A stretch of 64,000 nucleotides of DNA from Rhodocyclaceae bacterium. GTDB taxonomy: Bacteria > Pseudomonadota > Gammaproteobacteria > Burkholderiales > Rhodocyclaceae. The notes beneath the pieces are model-generated. The model had not been told where the DNA came from, ran no database searches, and saw nothing but the letters and a program-made list of their open reading frames with translations. The DNA lies in the NCBI GenBank assembly GCA_016791115.1, contig JAEUNL010000061.1:1-64000 (forward strand), read 5' to 3'. This document shows positions 1 through 8,139 of the stretch, in pieces. A program made the translations under genes and the position numbers. How positions within the stretch are numbered: position 1 is the stretch's first letter; each line of letters begins with the position of its first letter.

Positions 1-219
1 CGGTTCGTGGAGGGGTGCCTCCACACGCTTTGCGAAACCCATGACGCGGATTTCGCTGGCGTTGAGCCTCTCCTTCAGCGCCCCGACAGTGCATGTCGAT
101 TGTGAGACTATGCCCTCGCGATCTGCGAGATACGCATTGCCGGCGGAGACAAGCTCCTCGTCGCGGAGCCTGCGCTCCTGTGGGTGTGCCCTGCGGTGCC
201 GGTCGAATAGGCGGCTCAT
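1..219 (-). CDS. Phage head-module protein, partial (C-terminus beyond window edge)
   Basis: An open frame of 73 codons starts with ATG at 219 and runs off the window without a stop. Its ATG overlaps the stop of the preceding gene in an ATGA arrangement, the same coupling seen one gene upstream, which supports it as real. The visible part is rich in Arg and Glu and shows no motif I can name. By position after the portal it could be a head maturation protease, scaffold or connector protein, but nothing in these residues decides between them. Confidence 0.5.
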   Translation of the reverse strand, partial: MSRLFDRHRRAHPQERRLRDEELVSAGNAYLADREGIVSQSTCTVGALKERLNASEIRVMGFAKRVEAPLHEP

Positions 220-461
220 TGGATATCCTTCACGTCGGCAAATGCAAGCCCCTCGGTCGAATACCGGACAAAGCGACCATCACGGGCGCAGCGGAAGTGC
301 CAGCCCTCAGACCCGACACGCTCCACGCTGCGGGCGAGTCCCGAGCGCAGGAGGCGGGTCAGCCGGTCGCGCTGGCAACTACTCAGTTGCGAAACGTCCG
401 AGCGCGAAGCGCCGATTACCTGGTCGGTAATCTCGGAAACAACCATCGGTTCGATCCTCAT
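216..461 (-). CDS. Small phage protein of unknown function (81 aa)
   Basis: The gene starts with ATG at 461, preceded by a strong GGGAGG ribosome binding site, and its start overlaps the portal stop codon (ATGA). It encodes about 81 residues with an Arg/Leu-rich middle segment and a C-terminal stretch containing Trp, Phe and Tyr. Immediately after a lambda-type portal gene one often finds a small head-tail joining protein, but I see no residue pattern that proves this here. It is translationally coupled to the genes on both sides. Confidence 0.55.
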   Translation of the reverse strand: MRIEPMVVSEITDQVIGASRSDVSQLSSCQRDRLTRLLRSGLARSVERVGSEGWHFRCARDGRFVRYSTEGLAFADVKDIQ

Positions 462-1840
462 GGCTGCCTCCCCGCCGGTGCGACAAGGGTCTTGTCGCGC
501 ACAAGATCGGCCGCACGCTCCTGCGCCACCGCATCCGGGTCGTCGCCGTTTTGTGCTATCACGCTGCCAACACTGCGGAAACCGGCCTGCACTTCCAATG
601 CCGCGGCTTGGATGTCTTGGGTGGGGTGCATCTTCGGTTGCGCTTGTGGGGACCAAATGCACTTGGATGCCGCGAGCATTTCCTGTTCGGTCGCGATTTG
701 CCCGCCGAGAAACGCGGCTTTCGCCCATGCTGCGCGAATCGGGTTGAGGAAGCGGGGAACAAGCACGGTCCAAATGATCTGTTCGACTCGCCGGTAGAAA
801 TTGCCCAATGTCATGCGCATGGCCCGGTCGGAAAGGTCTTTGGTGTCGCCGAGAAGCAATTCGTAAGGCACGCCCACGCCAGCGGCGACCATCAGCATTT
901 GATCGCGCATGAATTCGTGGTACGTGGCGCCTGCGTCGGGCGGTTCCGAGAATTCGACCGATTCACCCGGCAGGAGGGTATGCACAACGCCAGGTTCAAG
1001 CCCCACTTCCGCAGCGCCGTTGTTGCCGATCTGTACGGGCATGCCGGCAATGGGATCGGCGCCCGGCGTCGGGGCGGGTTGCGTGATGAACGCGGCGAAA
1101 AGGTTCGCGAGTTGCTGCCGGGTCAGTACCGCGTCATCGAAGTCGCCGAGCGTGCGAAGTTTCGCGATAACCGGGCTCAGAACCGGCACGCCACGGATCG
1201 CGCCGGGGCGGGTCGGTTCGTACAAGTGCAAGACCGAATCGGCAGGTATGCGGAACAGATTGCCCGCCCATGCGCCAGCCTGATTTGGATAGTCGCCGGG
1301 GTGCGTGCGATACATCCAATAGGCGACGCGCCGGCCGATGCGGTCGAACTCGATACCCGATCGGATGATGTTGCCATCGGGCAGGCCGGAGTACGTGTCC
1401 GCATCAAGCGACGGGACGAATTCCGATTCCAGCAACTCGATTTGCATCGGGACCGGCAGGCCGTCCGACAGCTTGCGCGGGCGGATGCGGGCGAACACTT
1501 CGCCGGACTCAAGGAGCGCCTTGACCGCCGCGACGGTCAGGGAATCGAACGATGAACCGCCGGTGTCGGCAACCTCTGCCCAGGCGGCCCACAGGTCGGA
1601 ATGCGTGCCGCGCGGGGTGATGCCGTGACCTACCGTGCTATTGGTCCAGCAGCGAACCGCTGAGGCGGCAATCGGGTCGTTGCGCACAAGGTCGCGGGAG
1701 CGGGACCGAAGCGCCGGCAAGGATGACGTGACCGATTTCTGCGGCCCAAGGTTTGACGGGCGCCAGGCTTTCAGGCGCCGGCCGTAGGAGCCGCCTGTGT
1801 AGGGGGAATTTGCCGCGGTAGTCAGGAAATCAAATGACAT
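458..1840 (-). CDS. Phage portal protein, lambda gpB type
   Basis: The 460-residue product has the features of lambda-family portal proteins: an N-terminal segment with RSRDLVRNDP, then a central region with the LYEPTRPGAIRGVP motif followed by the AxIxxLRxLxDFDDA segment, and a C-terminal GVPYELLLGD motif. The portal is the dodecameric ring at the capsid vertex through which DNA is packaged. I chose ATG 1840 because AGAAGG lies 8 nt upstream; an in-frame ATG at 1879 lacks this. The gene overlaps the preceding small gene by 11 nt and is coupled by ATGA to the next. Length is slightly under lambda gpB (about 530 aa). Confidence 0.9.
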   Translation of the reverse strand: MSFDFLTTAANSPYTGGSYGRRLKAWRPSNLGPQKSVTSSLPALRSRSRDLVRNDPIAASAVRCWTNSTVGHGITPRGTHSDLWAAWAEVADTGGSSFDSLTVAAVKALLESGEVFARIRPRKLSDGLPVPMQIELLESEFVPSLDADTYSGLPDGNIIRSGIEFDRIGRRVAYWMYRTHPGDYPNQAGAWAGNLFRIPADSVLHLYEPTRPGAIRGVPVLSPVIAKLRTLGDFDDAVLTRQQLANLFAAFITQPAPTPGADPIAGMPVQIGNNGAAEVGLEPGVVHTLLPGESVEFSEPPDAGATYHEFMRDQMLMVAAGVGVPYELLLGDTKDLSDRAMRMTLGNFYRRVEQIIWTVLVPRFLNPIRAAWAKAAFLGGQIATEQEMLAASKCIWSPQAQPKMHPTQDIQAAALEVQAGFRSVGSVIAQNGDDPDAVAQERAADLVRDKTLVAPAGRQP

Positions 1841-2156
1841 GATGGTGGGCCTTCTGTTGTGGCCGGAACGATTCGGCAAGCGCCCGGATATTGGGGTCCG
1901 ATTCGGCCTCGCCGTTTAGGAGTTTTTGCAGGAGCATCGCGGCACCTTCGCCGGTGGCCAGCATGAACATTGCCGCGTCGGTATCGCCAAGGTCGACGAA
2001 CCGACCGGCTGCCGTGACCGCGGCCGATCCGCTTGTGTGGACCGCGAAGGCGGTCTCCGCGTGTTGTGGCGCATCGTTCGATACGCGCAGGGCGAGGCGG
2101 TCGAGTTTGGCTTGCAGTTCACGCAAGCCCTGCCGGTAGACTTCAGGCGGCAGCAT
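1830..2156 (-). CDS. Small phage protein of unknown function (108 aa), between Mor-like gene and portal
   Basis: ATG at 2156 is preceded by GGAGGTG at ideal spacing. The product is about 108 residues and begins with a helical segment (PEVYRQGLRELQAKLDRL) that could form a coiled coil. The middle is Ala/Thr-rich, and the protein ends in a His-rich tail. In lambda the position directly upstream of the portal is occupied by gpW, but this protein is longer and shows no clear gpW signature. The gene overlaps the upstream gene by 14 nt and the portal by 11 nt, so it belongs to the same polycistron. Confidence 0.6.
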   Translation of the reverse strand: MLPPEVYRQGLRELQAKLDRLALRVSNDAPQHAETAFAVHTSGSAAVTAAGRFVDLGDTDAAMFMLATGEGAAMLLQKLLNGEAESDPNIRALAESFRPQQKAHHHVI

Positions 2157-2568
2157 GTTGCACCTCCGCCGGTTCGTCGTTGTCCGCCTCGGTTGCCCCG
2201 ATTGGCCCAACGCCGTCTAGGTCGCGCAGTATGCGCGCGACATTTTGCCGGGAGCATTTGAGGGCTGCGGCAATGGTCTTGGTTCCCGAGCCGGTCTTGC
2301 TCAGGTCATGCACCAGCCCGATACGACGTAGCGGCTCGATTGACCCCAAAACATCGGGGAGTTGAATGTACTCTCCGCCGAACGCTGCAACCAAATCGAG
2401 GAAAGCACGCTTGCCGAGCACGCGGGAGAACAGGTGTTTGTCATCCCCCGCCTCCTTCGGCACGTAAACCTGCCCCTTGTGACCGGCGACGGCGCACAGC
2501 GTAAGCGCTGCGGCTCCGCCTACCTGGTCGGCAATACGATCGAATTGTTGGCCCAATAACGGTGTCAT
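2143..2568 (-). CDS. Mor-like transcription activator family protein
   Basis: The 141-residue product resembles the Mor/C activator family of phage Mu: an N-terminal dimerisation-like part with a QVYVPKEAGDD segment, a GGEYIQLPDV strand-turn, and a C-terminal helix-turn-helix (TIAAALKCSRQNVARILRDL). Family members activate late phage promoters. ATG 2568 has a GGAGG ribosome binding site and lies one base after the upstream stop. Its position inside the packaging operon is unusual for a transcription activator; it could instead be a phage protein that merely shares the fold. Family assignment is by pattern, not by alignment. Confidence 0.6.
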   Translation of the reverse strand: MTPLLGQQFDRIADQVGGAAALTLCAVAGHKGQVYVPKEAGDDKHLFSRVLGKRAFLDLVAAFGGEYIQLPDVLGSIEPLRRIGLVHDLSKTGSGTKTIAAALKCSRQNVARILRDLDGVGPIGATEADNDEPAEVQHAAA

Positions 2569-2569
2569 T

Positions 2570-3133
2570 TCAGGCCTCCACGAAATATCGATGCCGGGCG
2601 GCAACGTCCGCGGGCACCCCGAGCACAGCGCCCGCGTTCGCATCGGGCCGGCGTTCAGTGCCAGCGGTTGCGGTGACGATGGCCTCCTCGGCAATCTCAA
2701 GCGCGTAGAGTTGCGCGTGAAGCTCTGCGAGTCGCTCCGCCTTCTCAAGCGGATCAAGGCGAGCCCGGCCGGTGGTCAGGTCGTCGATTTCCGCGGTCTG
2801 CCGCGCTTGCTGGATGAGCAGGTCGCCGGCTTTGTCGAGGGCGAGTGCGAGTGCCAGCTTTGCGATGGCTTCGGGTGTCTCAGCGCCGGGGATCGGGCTC
2901 GGCACGCGGTCTGTCGAGTGCGCGAAACCGCTTGCCAGTCGGGCGAGCACGTCGTTCTTTGGCGCGATCAGATCGCCGAAAGACCGCCGGAATGCATCCT
3001 CGATCATGTCAAGCGGCAGCGGCGCAGCTTCAACTTCGGCGATCTTTGCCTGCAGGTCTGCTATCTGCGCGCGGATGTCGCCAAGGCTGCCGGGGGTGTG
3101 TGCGGATTTCACCGCGATTGCATTTTTTGCCAT
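2570..3133 (-). CDS. Phage protein of unknown function, helical (187 aa)
   Basis: The product is Ala/Leu/Glu-rich, with a predicted coiled coil near residues 15-40 (IRAQIADLQAKIAEVE) and another helical stretch after residue 125. It has no signal peptide, membrane segment or catalytic motif. ATG 3133 follows an AGGAG site and lies 2 nt after the stop of the preceding gene. It sits where lambda-like phages carry the large terminase, but it is far too small and has no Walker motif. I do not recognise the family; a scaffold or assembly role would be a guess. Confidence 0.6.
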   Translation of the reverse strand: MAKNAIAVKSAHTPGSLGDIRAQIADLQAKIAEVEAAPLPLDMIEDAFRRSFGDLIAPKNDVLARLASGFAHSTDRVPSPIPGAETPEAIAKLALALALDKAGDLLIQQARQTAEIDDLTTGRARLDPLEKAERLAELHAQLYALEIAEEAIVTATAGTERRPDANAGAVLGVPADVAARHRYFVEA

Positions 3134-3135
3134 GG

Positions 3136-3522
3136 TTAGATCGCTCCTACGTGAAGTTGTTCGGCCACTCGGAGGGCGCGGGTCAGCAAGCCGGCATGCC
3201 GCTGGTATGCCGCGCGGGCTGTGGTGGCGCGGTCACGGGATTCGGTGATTGCAGAATTCAGCGCGTCGGCCGTGGCGGAGATTTCAACAAGTTTCGCTTC
3301 GGCCGCTGCGACGGTCGCTTTGCCGTCGGGGGAGTAGATCGCTTTGGCATAGCCGAGATGTTCGGCATGCAAGCGAATCTCGGATTCAAGCTCGCGGCGG
3401 CTCTGCACCAGCGATGCGACTTCGTGATCCGCGCTTTGCCCTGCGCGGCCTGCGCTATCGGCTGCGGATCGCAGGCGGGCGAGTTTGATTTTGACGGCGT
3501 TGTGATCGAATGCGGTTTGCAT
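3136..3522 (-). CDS. Phage protein of unknown function, helical (128 aa)
   Basis: ATG 3522 is chosen because AAGGA lies at proper distance upstream, whereas the earlier in-frame start has none. The 128-residue product is almost entirely helical in composition (Ala, Glu, Arg, Leu) with no Cys or Trp and no recognisable domain. It precedes another helical protein, with only a TAA and two bases between them. Together the two replace the slot expected for a large terminase subunit. Function unknown. Confidence 0.6.
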   Translation of the reverse strand: MQTAFDHNAVKIKLARLRSAADSAGRAGQSADHEVASLVQSRRELESEIRLHAEHLGYAKAIYSPDGKATVAAAEAKLVEISATADALNSAITESRDRATTARAAYQRHAGLLTRALRVAEQLHVGAI

Positions 3523-3609
3523 GAGTCTGTCCTTGGTTGGGGGGTAACACAATTGCAGGGTAATTACTATTGGGTTGGATTGGTATCGGTTCGGAATTGC
3601 TTTGGCATG

Positions 3610-4146
3610 TCAGAGAAGGTCGGCTATGTCCTCCTCAATGAGTCGCCGGCCGGTTGCTGCGAATTCCTCAGACGTGCATTTCTTCGCAGCGAGGTATGCG
3701 GCTTGCAACTGGTCGCAAAGGTCTTGCAGTGCCGCGTCGACTACGTCGCGGGCGAGCACTACCCCGGCGGGGTTGAGGCCGGCTTTTCGCTCAAGGTTGT
3801 CGGGCAGGCTGTCGAGTGCCTCCCTGACCATGGCATGCGCCCTTGCGGCGCCTTGCTCGAATGCCGCGATAGGGAGGAGTTCGGCTCGCTCGCGGCGTAG
3901 CGCCAACTCGACCCGGGCGGCTTGGAAGTGGTCTTTCCGGGCACGCGGGCTCATCAATGCCGGATCGGATGGGCTTTGCAATGCGCCGATGATGGCGGGT
4001 AGGGCTGATTCTAGGAGGTACCGCGCGTGGCCTGCCTTGCTGTCTGCGGGTTGCACGTTGGCCTCCGCCAGAGCCTCAGAAACACGACTGAAAGGCAATC
4101 CGGTTGTTTGGTGTAGCCAGTTGAGGCTTACGGGCTCATGAGTCAT
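3610..4146 (-). CDS. Terminase small subunit, Nu1-like
   Basis: The 178-residue product opens with a winged-helix-like segment (VSLNWLHQTTGLPFSRVSEALAEANV), the pattern of Nu1-type DNA packaging proteins that recognise the packaging site. A long charged helical region follows (residues 65-110) with dimerisation character. ATG 4146 follows AAGGAGAG, and its ATGA overlaps the end of the upstream frame. Small terminase normally works with a large ATPase/nuclease subunit; none is present downstream before the portal. The subunit might therefore redirect another phage's terminase, as packaging proteins of satellites do, but that is inference. Confidence 0.7.
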   Translation of the reverse strand: MTHEPVSLNWLHQTTGLPFSRVSEALAEANVQPADSKAGHARYLLESALPAIIGALQSPSDPALMSPRARKDHFQAARVELALRRERAELLPIAAFEQGAARAHAMVREALDSLPDNLERKAGLNPAGVVLARDVVDAALQDLCDQLQAAYLAAKKCTSEEFAATGRRLIEEDIADLL

Positions 4147-4454
4147 TGAATCTCTCCTTGCTGGGTGCAGAGTGGGTTCCCGGGTGCAAAAAAGTGCACA
4201 TTCCTTGACGTGCGACCGTCTCCGGTCCCGCACGTAGGGTCGAACCTGTAGGGACCCCGGCCTTTCCGCCGTGGACGTTTCGGAAGGTCGAAGCCAGGGA
4301 CGCGCAGCAAGCCCAATGCGAGGCGCCATGCGGCGGGGTTGAACTCACGCTGAGGGGTAGCGCGCAGGGGCGGCACTTGGGCTAGTTGCGAGGCCGTTGG
4401 ACGCGCTGCTGTGAGATGGCGCGAACGGTGTGAAACAATCAAACGAGCGTTCAC
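4143..4454 (-). CDS. Possible small protein bridging two coupled genes (103 aa, GTG start)
   Basis: A 103-codon frame starts with GTG at 4454, overlapping the preceding stop as GTGA, and ends with a stop that overlaps the next ATG as ATGA. The double coupling argues that it is translated. Against it, the product is Pro/Arg-rich (a GLLRVPGFDLPKRPRRKGRGP segment is the most ordered part) and I recognise no family. If it is not a gene, the roughly 300 bases between 4147 and 4450 would be untranslated leader of the terminase gene. Confidence 0.45.
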   Translation of the reverse strand: MNARLIVSHRSRHLTAARPTASQLAQVPPLRATPQREFNPAAWRLALGLLRVPGFDLPKRPRRKGRGPYRFDPTCGTGDGRTSRNVHFFAPGNPLCTQQGEIQ

Positions 4455-4738
4455 GATGCGCGGCCCAACAGGTCGGAGATGTCGTTGTACTTTGCACGAA
4501 TCTGGTCGACTGTCTCAGTGACAGAGATTGACAGGTCCACCAAAGCGCCGGATTGAGGGTCGCAGGCAATCCCGACGACAAGCGTTGTGCCGTCGTTGCC
4601 GTTGGGGCGCATCAGCAGAACCCGACGCATGTCGACAAAGATGGGGTAAGTCGTGAATTCATGTGTGCGTGAGCGGCCCATCGTTAGCTCCGGTTGGGTG
4701 TCCGCATACCACTTTTCTGTCAGTTCAATGAATCGCAT
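4451..4738 (-). CDS. Small element-encoded protein of unknown function (95 aa)
   Basis: ATG 4738 is preceded by GGAAGGA. The 95-residue product has alternating hydrophobic strands (YPIFVDMRRVLLM, TTLVVGIACD) and an acidic C-terminal helix, suggesting a small alpha/beta domain. It lies 186 nt downstream of the primase-helicase gene, and the A+T-rich gap 4739-4924 could hold a promoter for the packaging genes. No family recognised. Confidence 0.6.
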   Translation of the reverse strand: MRFIELTEKWYADTQPELTMGRSRTHEFTTYPIFVDMRRVLLMRPNGNDGTTLVVGIACDPQSGALVDLSISVTETVDQIRAKYNDISDLLGRAS

Positions 4739-4924
4739 TTCACATTCCTTCCAATTGGTAATTTTTTGCGTGTTCAGGGTTGCCGTTGTGGGGCAGCGGT
4801 CGACGTAGGGGTTTGTCAGTCGGTGAAGTAGGTGAAGTCAGTGGATTTTCAATTGCGTTCATATTTCCTCCGCGCTCACCTACCTTGACCCATACCCCCC
4901 ATATCTAATACCCCTTTCTATTAC

Positions 4925-7498
4925 TCAGGTATTTTCGTGCACAATAGAAAATCCACTGACTTCACTTACTCCACCGACGGGTAAGCCCTTCACGTCGGCG
5001 CACTTGTGGTTTTCCGCAAGTTGCTTCGCTGCTCGATACCTGTCGTTGTTCGGGAGGGTTGACCTTGCGTAGATCGCGACGCGCTTACCGGCGAGGCGCC
5101 ACAGCCGGTCGGTCGCGTAGGAATTCGCAACCTGCAAATAGCCCGCTCGCTCGAAAAGGTGCGGCAACCTGCGCCGGTTCCCTCGAATGGCGAGCGTGCC
5201 TATCAGGCTGTCCCAATCGTCAGAACCCCCCGTTGACGTGGATACCGTCCGCCAACCGTTAAGCGCCACCAGCACGTCGCCAACCGTCACGGCATCCGGG
5301 TTGCCCATTTCGTGAAGTGCCTGCAACAGTTCGCCATCCTCGGGGTCGCGCCCCGCGTTGACAATTGCATAGAACGCTTGCGTTTTCGGCGGGTCCGCCT
5401 TTGGATCGAAGTCGTCAAGGGGTAGTGCACGCAGGTACGCGGCGACGTTGCGCCACCCTCCGCCGTTGAGCCATGCCCAATAACCGCGCCAGTAGTCCGC
5501 GGGGAATTCCTCCTTGCGCCGCCCACTCCAAGCTACGTAGTGCCGCCGATCTTCCGCCGGCAGGTAAAGCCCATCGACTGCATGATTGGTCGTGTAGACC
5601 ACGCCAACCACGTTGACGATTGGGTATTCGGAAATGTGCTTTTCGTTGATCCGCAGCACGTCCGGCGGTGCGGCAATGATCGTTTTGAAACGCTCATACA
5701 AGCGAAACCTGTCGTTCGCGTTCCCCAGGTCGCGCGCCTCGTTCACCCGCAAGACAACCGCGCGGACGAACGTGTTGAAGTTGCCTAGGGCATGCTCCGG
5801 GTCTATCTCATTGAAGTTGCTATGCCCGACGGCACGCTTGAGCGGTTCAAGAATCGAGTCCTTGCCAATCCCCTGCGCGCCACCCAAGACAAGAGCGTGA
5901 TTCAGCTTCTCGCCAGGGCGCTGCACACGATGCGCGAACCACTTGACAATGTGATCTTGCTCATCGGGATAGATCGTGCGCAAGTGATCGAGCCACGGCC
6001 CTATATCGGCCGGATTGCCGGGGAGGATTTGCGGCGGTTGATACAGGTTGTATGCCCTTCGGCCGGGTGCGTCCCTCGACTCGCCAGACGCGATTAGCTC
6101 ACCTTCGATAAGCTCCGGCTTTCCGGGGTGCCAAGTGAGTTGATGTACGGGACGATTCTTGCCAAGCCATTTGCTCGGCTTCACCCCGTTGATGGGCAAG
6201 TAGCCGTTGTCGACTCCCGCGGCGGAGTACAGCACGCCCGTCGGACGAAAGACAAACTTGTTGTCTTGCAGATGCGCAAAGAATTCCTCGCGCGGGTCGC
6301 GGGACGCATCGGGCAGTGCTTTCGGCGCAACCGGCGCACCGCCCAACAAATCCGCGATGCCCGAGTCGTCGGCGGGCAAGCGCACTGCTTCGCCCTCGAT
6401 TATGTCGAACGAATCCAGTACCGGGTCGCCGATTGCGGCGATGAACTCCGCATCCGTGCGATTGGCACAGTGCGCATGTTGGCATTTGAAATGCCCGCGT
6501 TCATAGCCCCCGATACCGGCGGGGAAATAGCTTGTCGCCGATTTGCTCGACTCGCCGGAGTGCTCATCCTCGAAAGGGCAGGTAATGTCGAGCCTGCCGG
6601 TGCGGCTATCCTCCGTGAGCACTTCCCATTTGTCGAACAGCCAGTCAACGAGCGGGTCTTTCGCGTCCGCCGCTTTGCGCGCGACGAGTGCACCTGTGCT
6701 CTTGCGCAGTTCGGCCGACTCGGCGCCGAATAGTTCGGCGAGCAAAAACCAAAGCCCCTCGAATTGTTCCGGTGTGACTTCCGGTATGCCGAGCGGAAGC
6801 GCGGGTAACCATTCATACCGGGCGCCGCTTGGGTGCGTGCCGGCGGCGATGAATTGCTGCCCTTCGGCCAGGAACTCGACTATGTGCCGGCGGGGGTTGC
6901 CCGCTTTGTCGAATTCGCCCGTTGTCTGCTTGGTGCGGATTATGCGCTTGGTGTATTCGCCGGGGAGGGTTATGGCGAACAGGAATTTGGAACTATTCGG
7001 CCGGGTGCGGCAGGGCGGCTCGAAGCCAAGGATGGCAACAATCTCGCGCCGAATCTCGGCGGCTAGGATCGGATCGGAAACGTCGACGTCAATAGCTCTG
7101 ACGCATCTCGTCTGTACACAGATACCATTGTCGGCTTGATTTGCCCACCGCTCAACGTCGCGGTCAGTCGAGACGCGCTTTGTCCAGTTGGCAAGCCCGG
7201 CGACATGCCCGGCCACGTTGTACTGGCTCGGGGTCTTGCCCGGTTCCTTCAGGTCGCTCCCCGGCGAGATGATCGCGCGGGGGTTGCTCACAACCGGCAG
7301 CAGGTCCGGTGTGAGCCCAATGACGTAGGCGAAGGTATCCCATTCGTCCGGCGTGGCGCCGTAGCGGGGCTGTGAGTCCGTACCGATACCGTCGACGGGC
7401 GACTGGCTGTAGGCTCCGAGTTGCTTGCTGTGATGAGTCTTTGGTTGGCTCGCTCCCGCCCCCTGCCCGCCCGCTGGGGGTTTTCTTTCCGGGCGCAC
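4925..7498 (-). CDS. Primase-helicase of a phage/satellite (Prim-Pol plus SF3-like ATPase)
   Basis: This large replication protein has three visible parts. An N-terminal primase-polymerase-like domain carries an IDVD acidic motif near residue 136 and a GQQFIAAGTHPSG segment near 215. A central CPF...CQHAHC segment near 308-345 could bind zinc. A C-terminal ATPase domain carries a Walker A motif, GGAQGIGKDS, near 540, followed by the acidic and Asn-rich motifs of virus-type helicases (VNEARD, YTTNHAVDG). It would prime and unwind the element's DNA. I prefer GTG 7498, just after the upstream stop; a TTG at 7531 is an alternative. It follows the AlpA-like gene in one operon. Confidence 0.85.
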   Translation of the reverse strand: MRPERKPPAGGQGAGASQPKTHHSKQLGAYSQSPVDGIGTDSQPRYGATPDEWDTFAYVIGLTPDLLPVVSNPRAIISPGSDLKEPGKTPSQYNVAGHVAGLANWTKRVSTDRDVERWANQADNGICVQTRCVRAIDVDVSDPILAAEIRREIVAILGFEPPCRTRPNSSKFLFAITLPGEYTKRIIRTKQTTGEFDKAGNPRRHIVEFLAEGQQFIAAGTHPSGARYEWLPALPLGIPEVTPEQFEGLWFLLAELFGAESAELRKSTGALVARKAADAKDPLVDWLFDKWEVLTEDSRTGRLDITCPFEDEHSGESSKSATSYFPAGIGGYERGHFKCQHAHCANRTDAEFIAAIGDPVLDSFDIIEGEAVRLPADDSGIADLLGGAPVAPKALPDASRDPREEFFAHLQDNKFVFRPTGVLYSAAGVDNGYLPINGVKPSKWLGKNRPVHQLTWHPGKPELIEGELIASGESRDAPGRRAYNLYQPPQILPGNPADIGPWLDHLRTIYPDEQDHIVKWFAHRVQRPGEKLNHALVLGGAQGIGKDSILEPLKRAVGHSNFNEIDPEHALGNFNTFVRAVVLRVNEARDLGNANDRFRLYERFKTIIAAPPDVLRINEKHISEYPIVNVVGVVYTTNHAVDGLYLPAEDRRHYVAWSGRRKEEFPADYWRGYWAWLNGGGWRNVAAYLRALPLDDFDPKADPPKTQAFYAIVNAGRDPEDGELLQALHEMGNPDAVTVGDVLVALNGWRTVSTSTGGSDDWDSLIGTLAIRGNRRRLPHLFERAGYLQVANSYATDRLWRLAGKRVAIYARSTLPNNDRYRAAKQLAENHKCADVKGLPVGGVSEVSGFSIVHENT

Positions 7499-7499
7499 G

Positions 7500-7757
7500 T
7501 CAAATGCCCCCGTCGCGTTCGATCTGCGCAAGCACCGCTTGCACGTCGTAGCGAACCGCCTTACCGATTTTTACGAATGGAATGCGCCGCGCGTTCTGGC
7601 GATCTAACCGGAGGAAGTATTCCGAGACGCCAAGGGCTTGCGCCATGACGAACTCGTCGAAATACTTTTGAACTTCGGGGCGAGCCTTCGGGCGTTTGGT
7701 GTACTTGCGCTTGGCTCGCGGGGCGTCGACAGGTTGCTGCTGGCTGTGATCGGGCAC
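7500..7757 (-). CDS. AlpA-like / excisionase-type DNA-binding protein
   Basis: The 85-residue product has a basic N-terminal tail (RAKRKYTKRPKARPE) and a winged-helix fold typical of AlpA/excisionase proteins: VMAQALGVSEYFLRLDRQNARRIPFVKIGKAVRYDVQAV is read here in pieces as helix, turn and the conserved K-I-G-x-x-V-R-Y strand near the end. GTG 7757 is chosen because TAGGAG lies 8 nt upstream. In Gram-negative phage satellites an AlpA-type gene between integrase and primase is the master regulator of induction. Its place here fits that role, though excision control is equally possible. Confidence 0.7.
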   Translation of the reverse strand: MPDHSQQQPVDAPRAKRKYTKRPKARPEVQKYFDEFVMAQALGVSEYFLRLDRQNARRIPFVKIGKAVRYDVQAVLAQIERDGGI

Positions 7758-8139
7758 GATGAAACTCCTATTGCTAGGTTGGTTTCGTCTTGCCTCGCCC
7801 GGCACTCGAACCCAGGGCCACGCATTGCATCGTGACCCCGTAGACCCTGTTCACCACTACGACGATTTCGTGGACTGTTCAGGGCCCCCCGGCATATGTG
7901 CTTCCCGCCAGGCATCTCGACTATGCACACCGACCAGTAGTAGAGGGCCTCTGGCTAGTATGGACACCGTCAAAACGGTGGCGCATAGGCGGGCGTGAAG
8001 GAATCAGGACAATCACACCGTAATTGCGATATTGGGGCAATACGATGTCGTCGTCAATAGATGTTAAACAATGACGCCCGGGTAGTACGATTCTCAGCAG
8101 AAACGCCTTATTCTATTTTTTTATCAATCACTTACGGCA
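7758..8139. promoter_or_regulatory. Intergenic region between integrase and AlpA-like gene
   Basis: No gene of convincing quality lies in these 382 bases. The region must contain the promoter of the alpA-primase operon (minus strand). A perfect inverted repeat, CACCGT at 7965-7970 and ACGGTG at 7975-7980, is a candidate operator. Near 7812-7845 an 8-bp hairpin with one G-T pair can be drawn next to a GGTTCGAG-like T-loop sequence on the minus strand, but no tRNA can be folded. The A+T-rich stretch 8100-8130 may end or start transcripts. Confidence 0.4.

Noticed and set aside
7785..7880. Possible tRNA on the minus strand, with a GGTTCGAG T-loop-like sequence and a D-loop-like AGTGGTGAACA
   Set aside because: The T-stem closing pair is mismatched, the presumed anticodon loop has 8 bases and no 7-bp acceptor stem can be formed.
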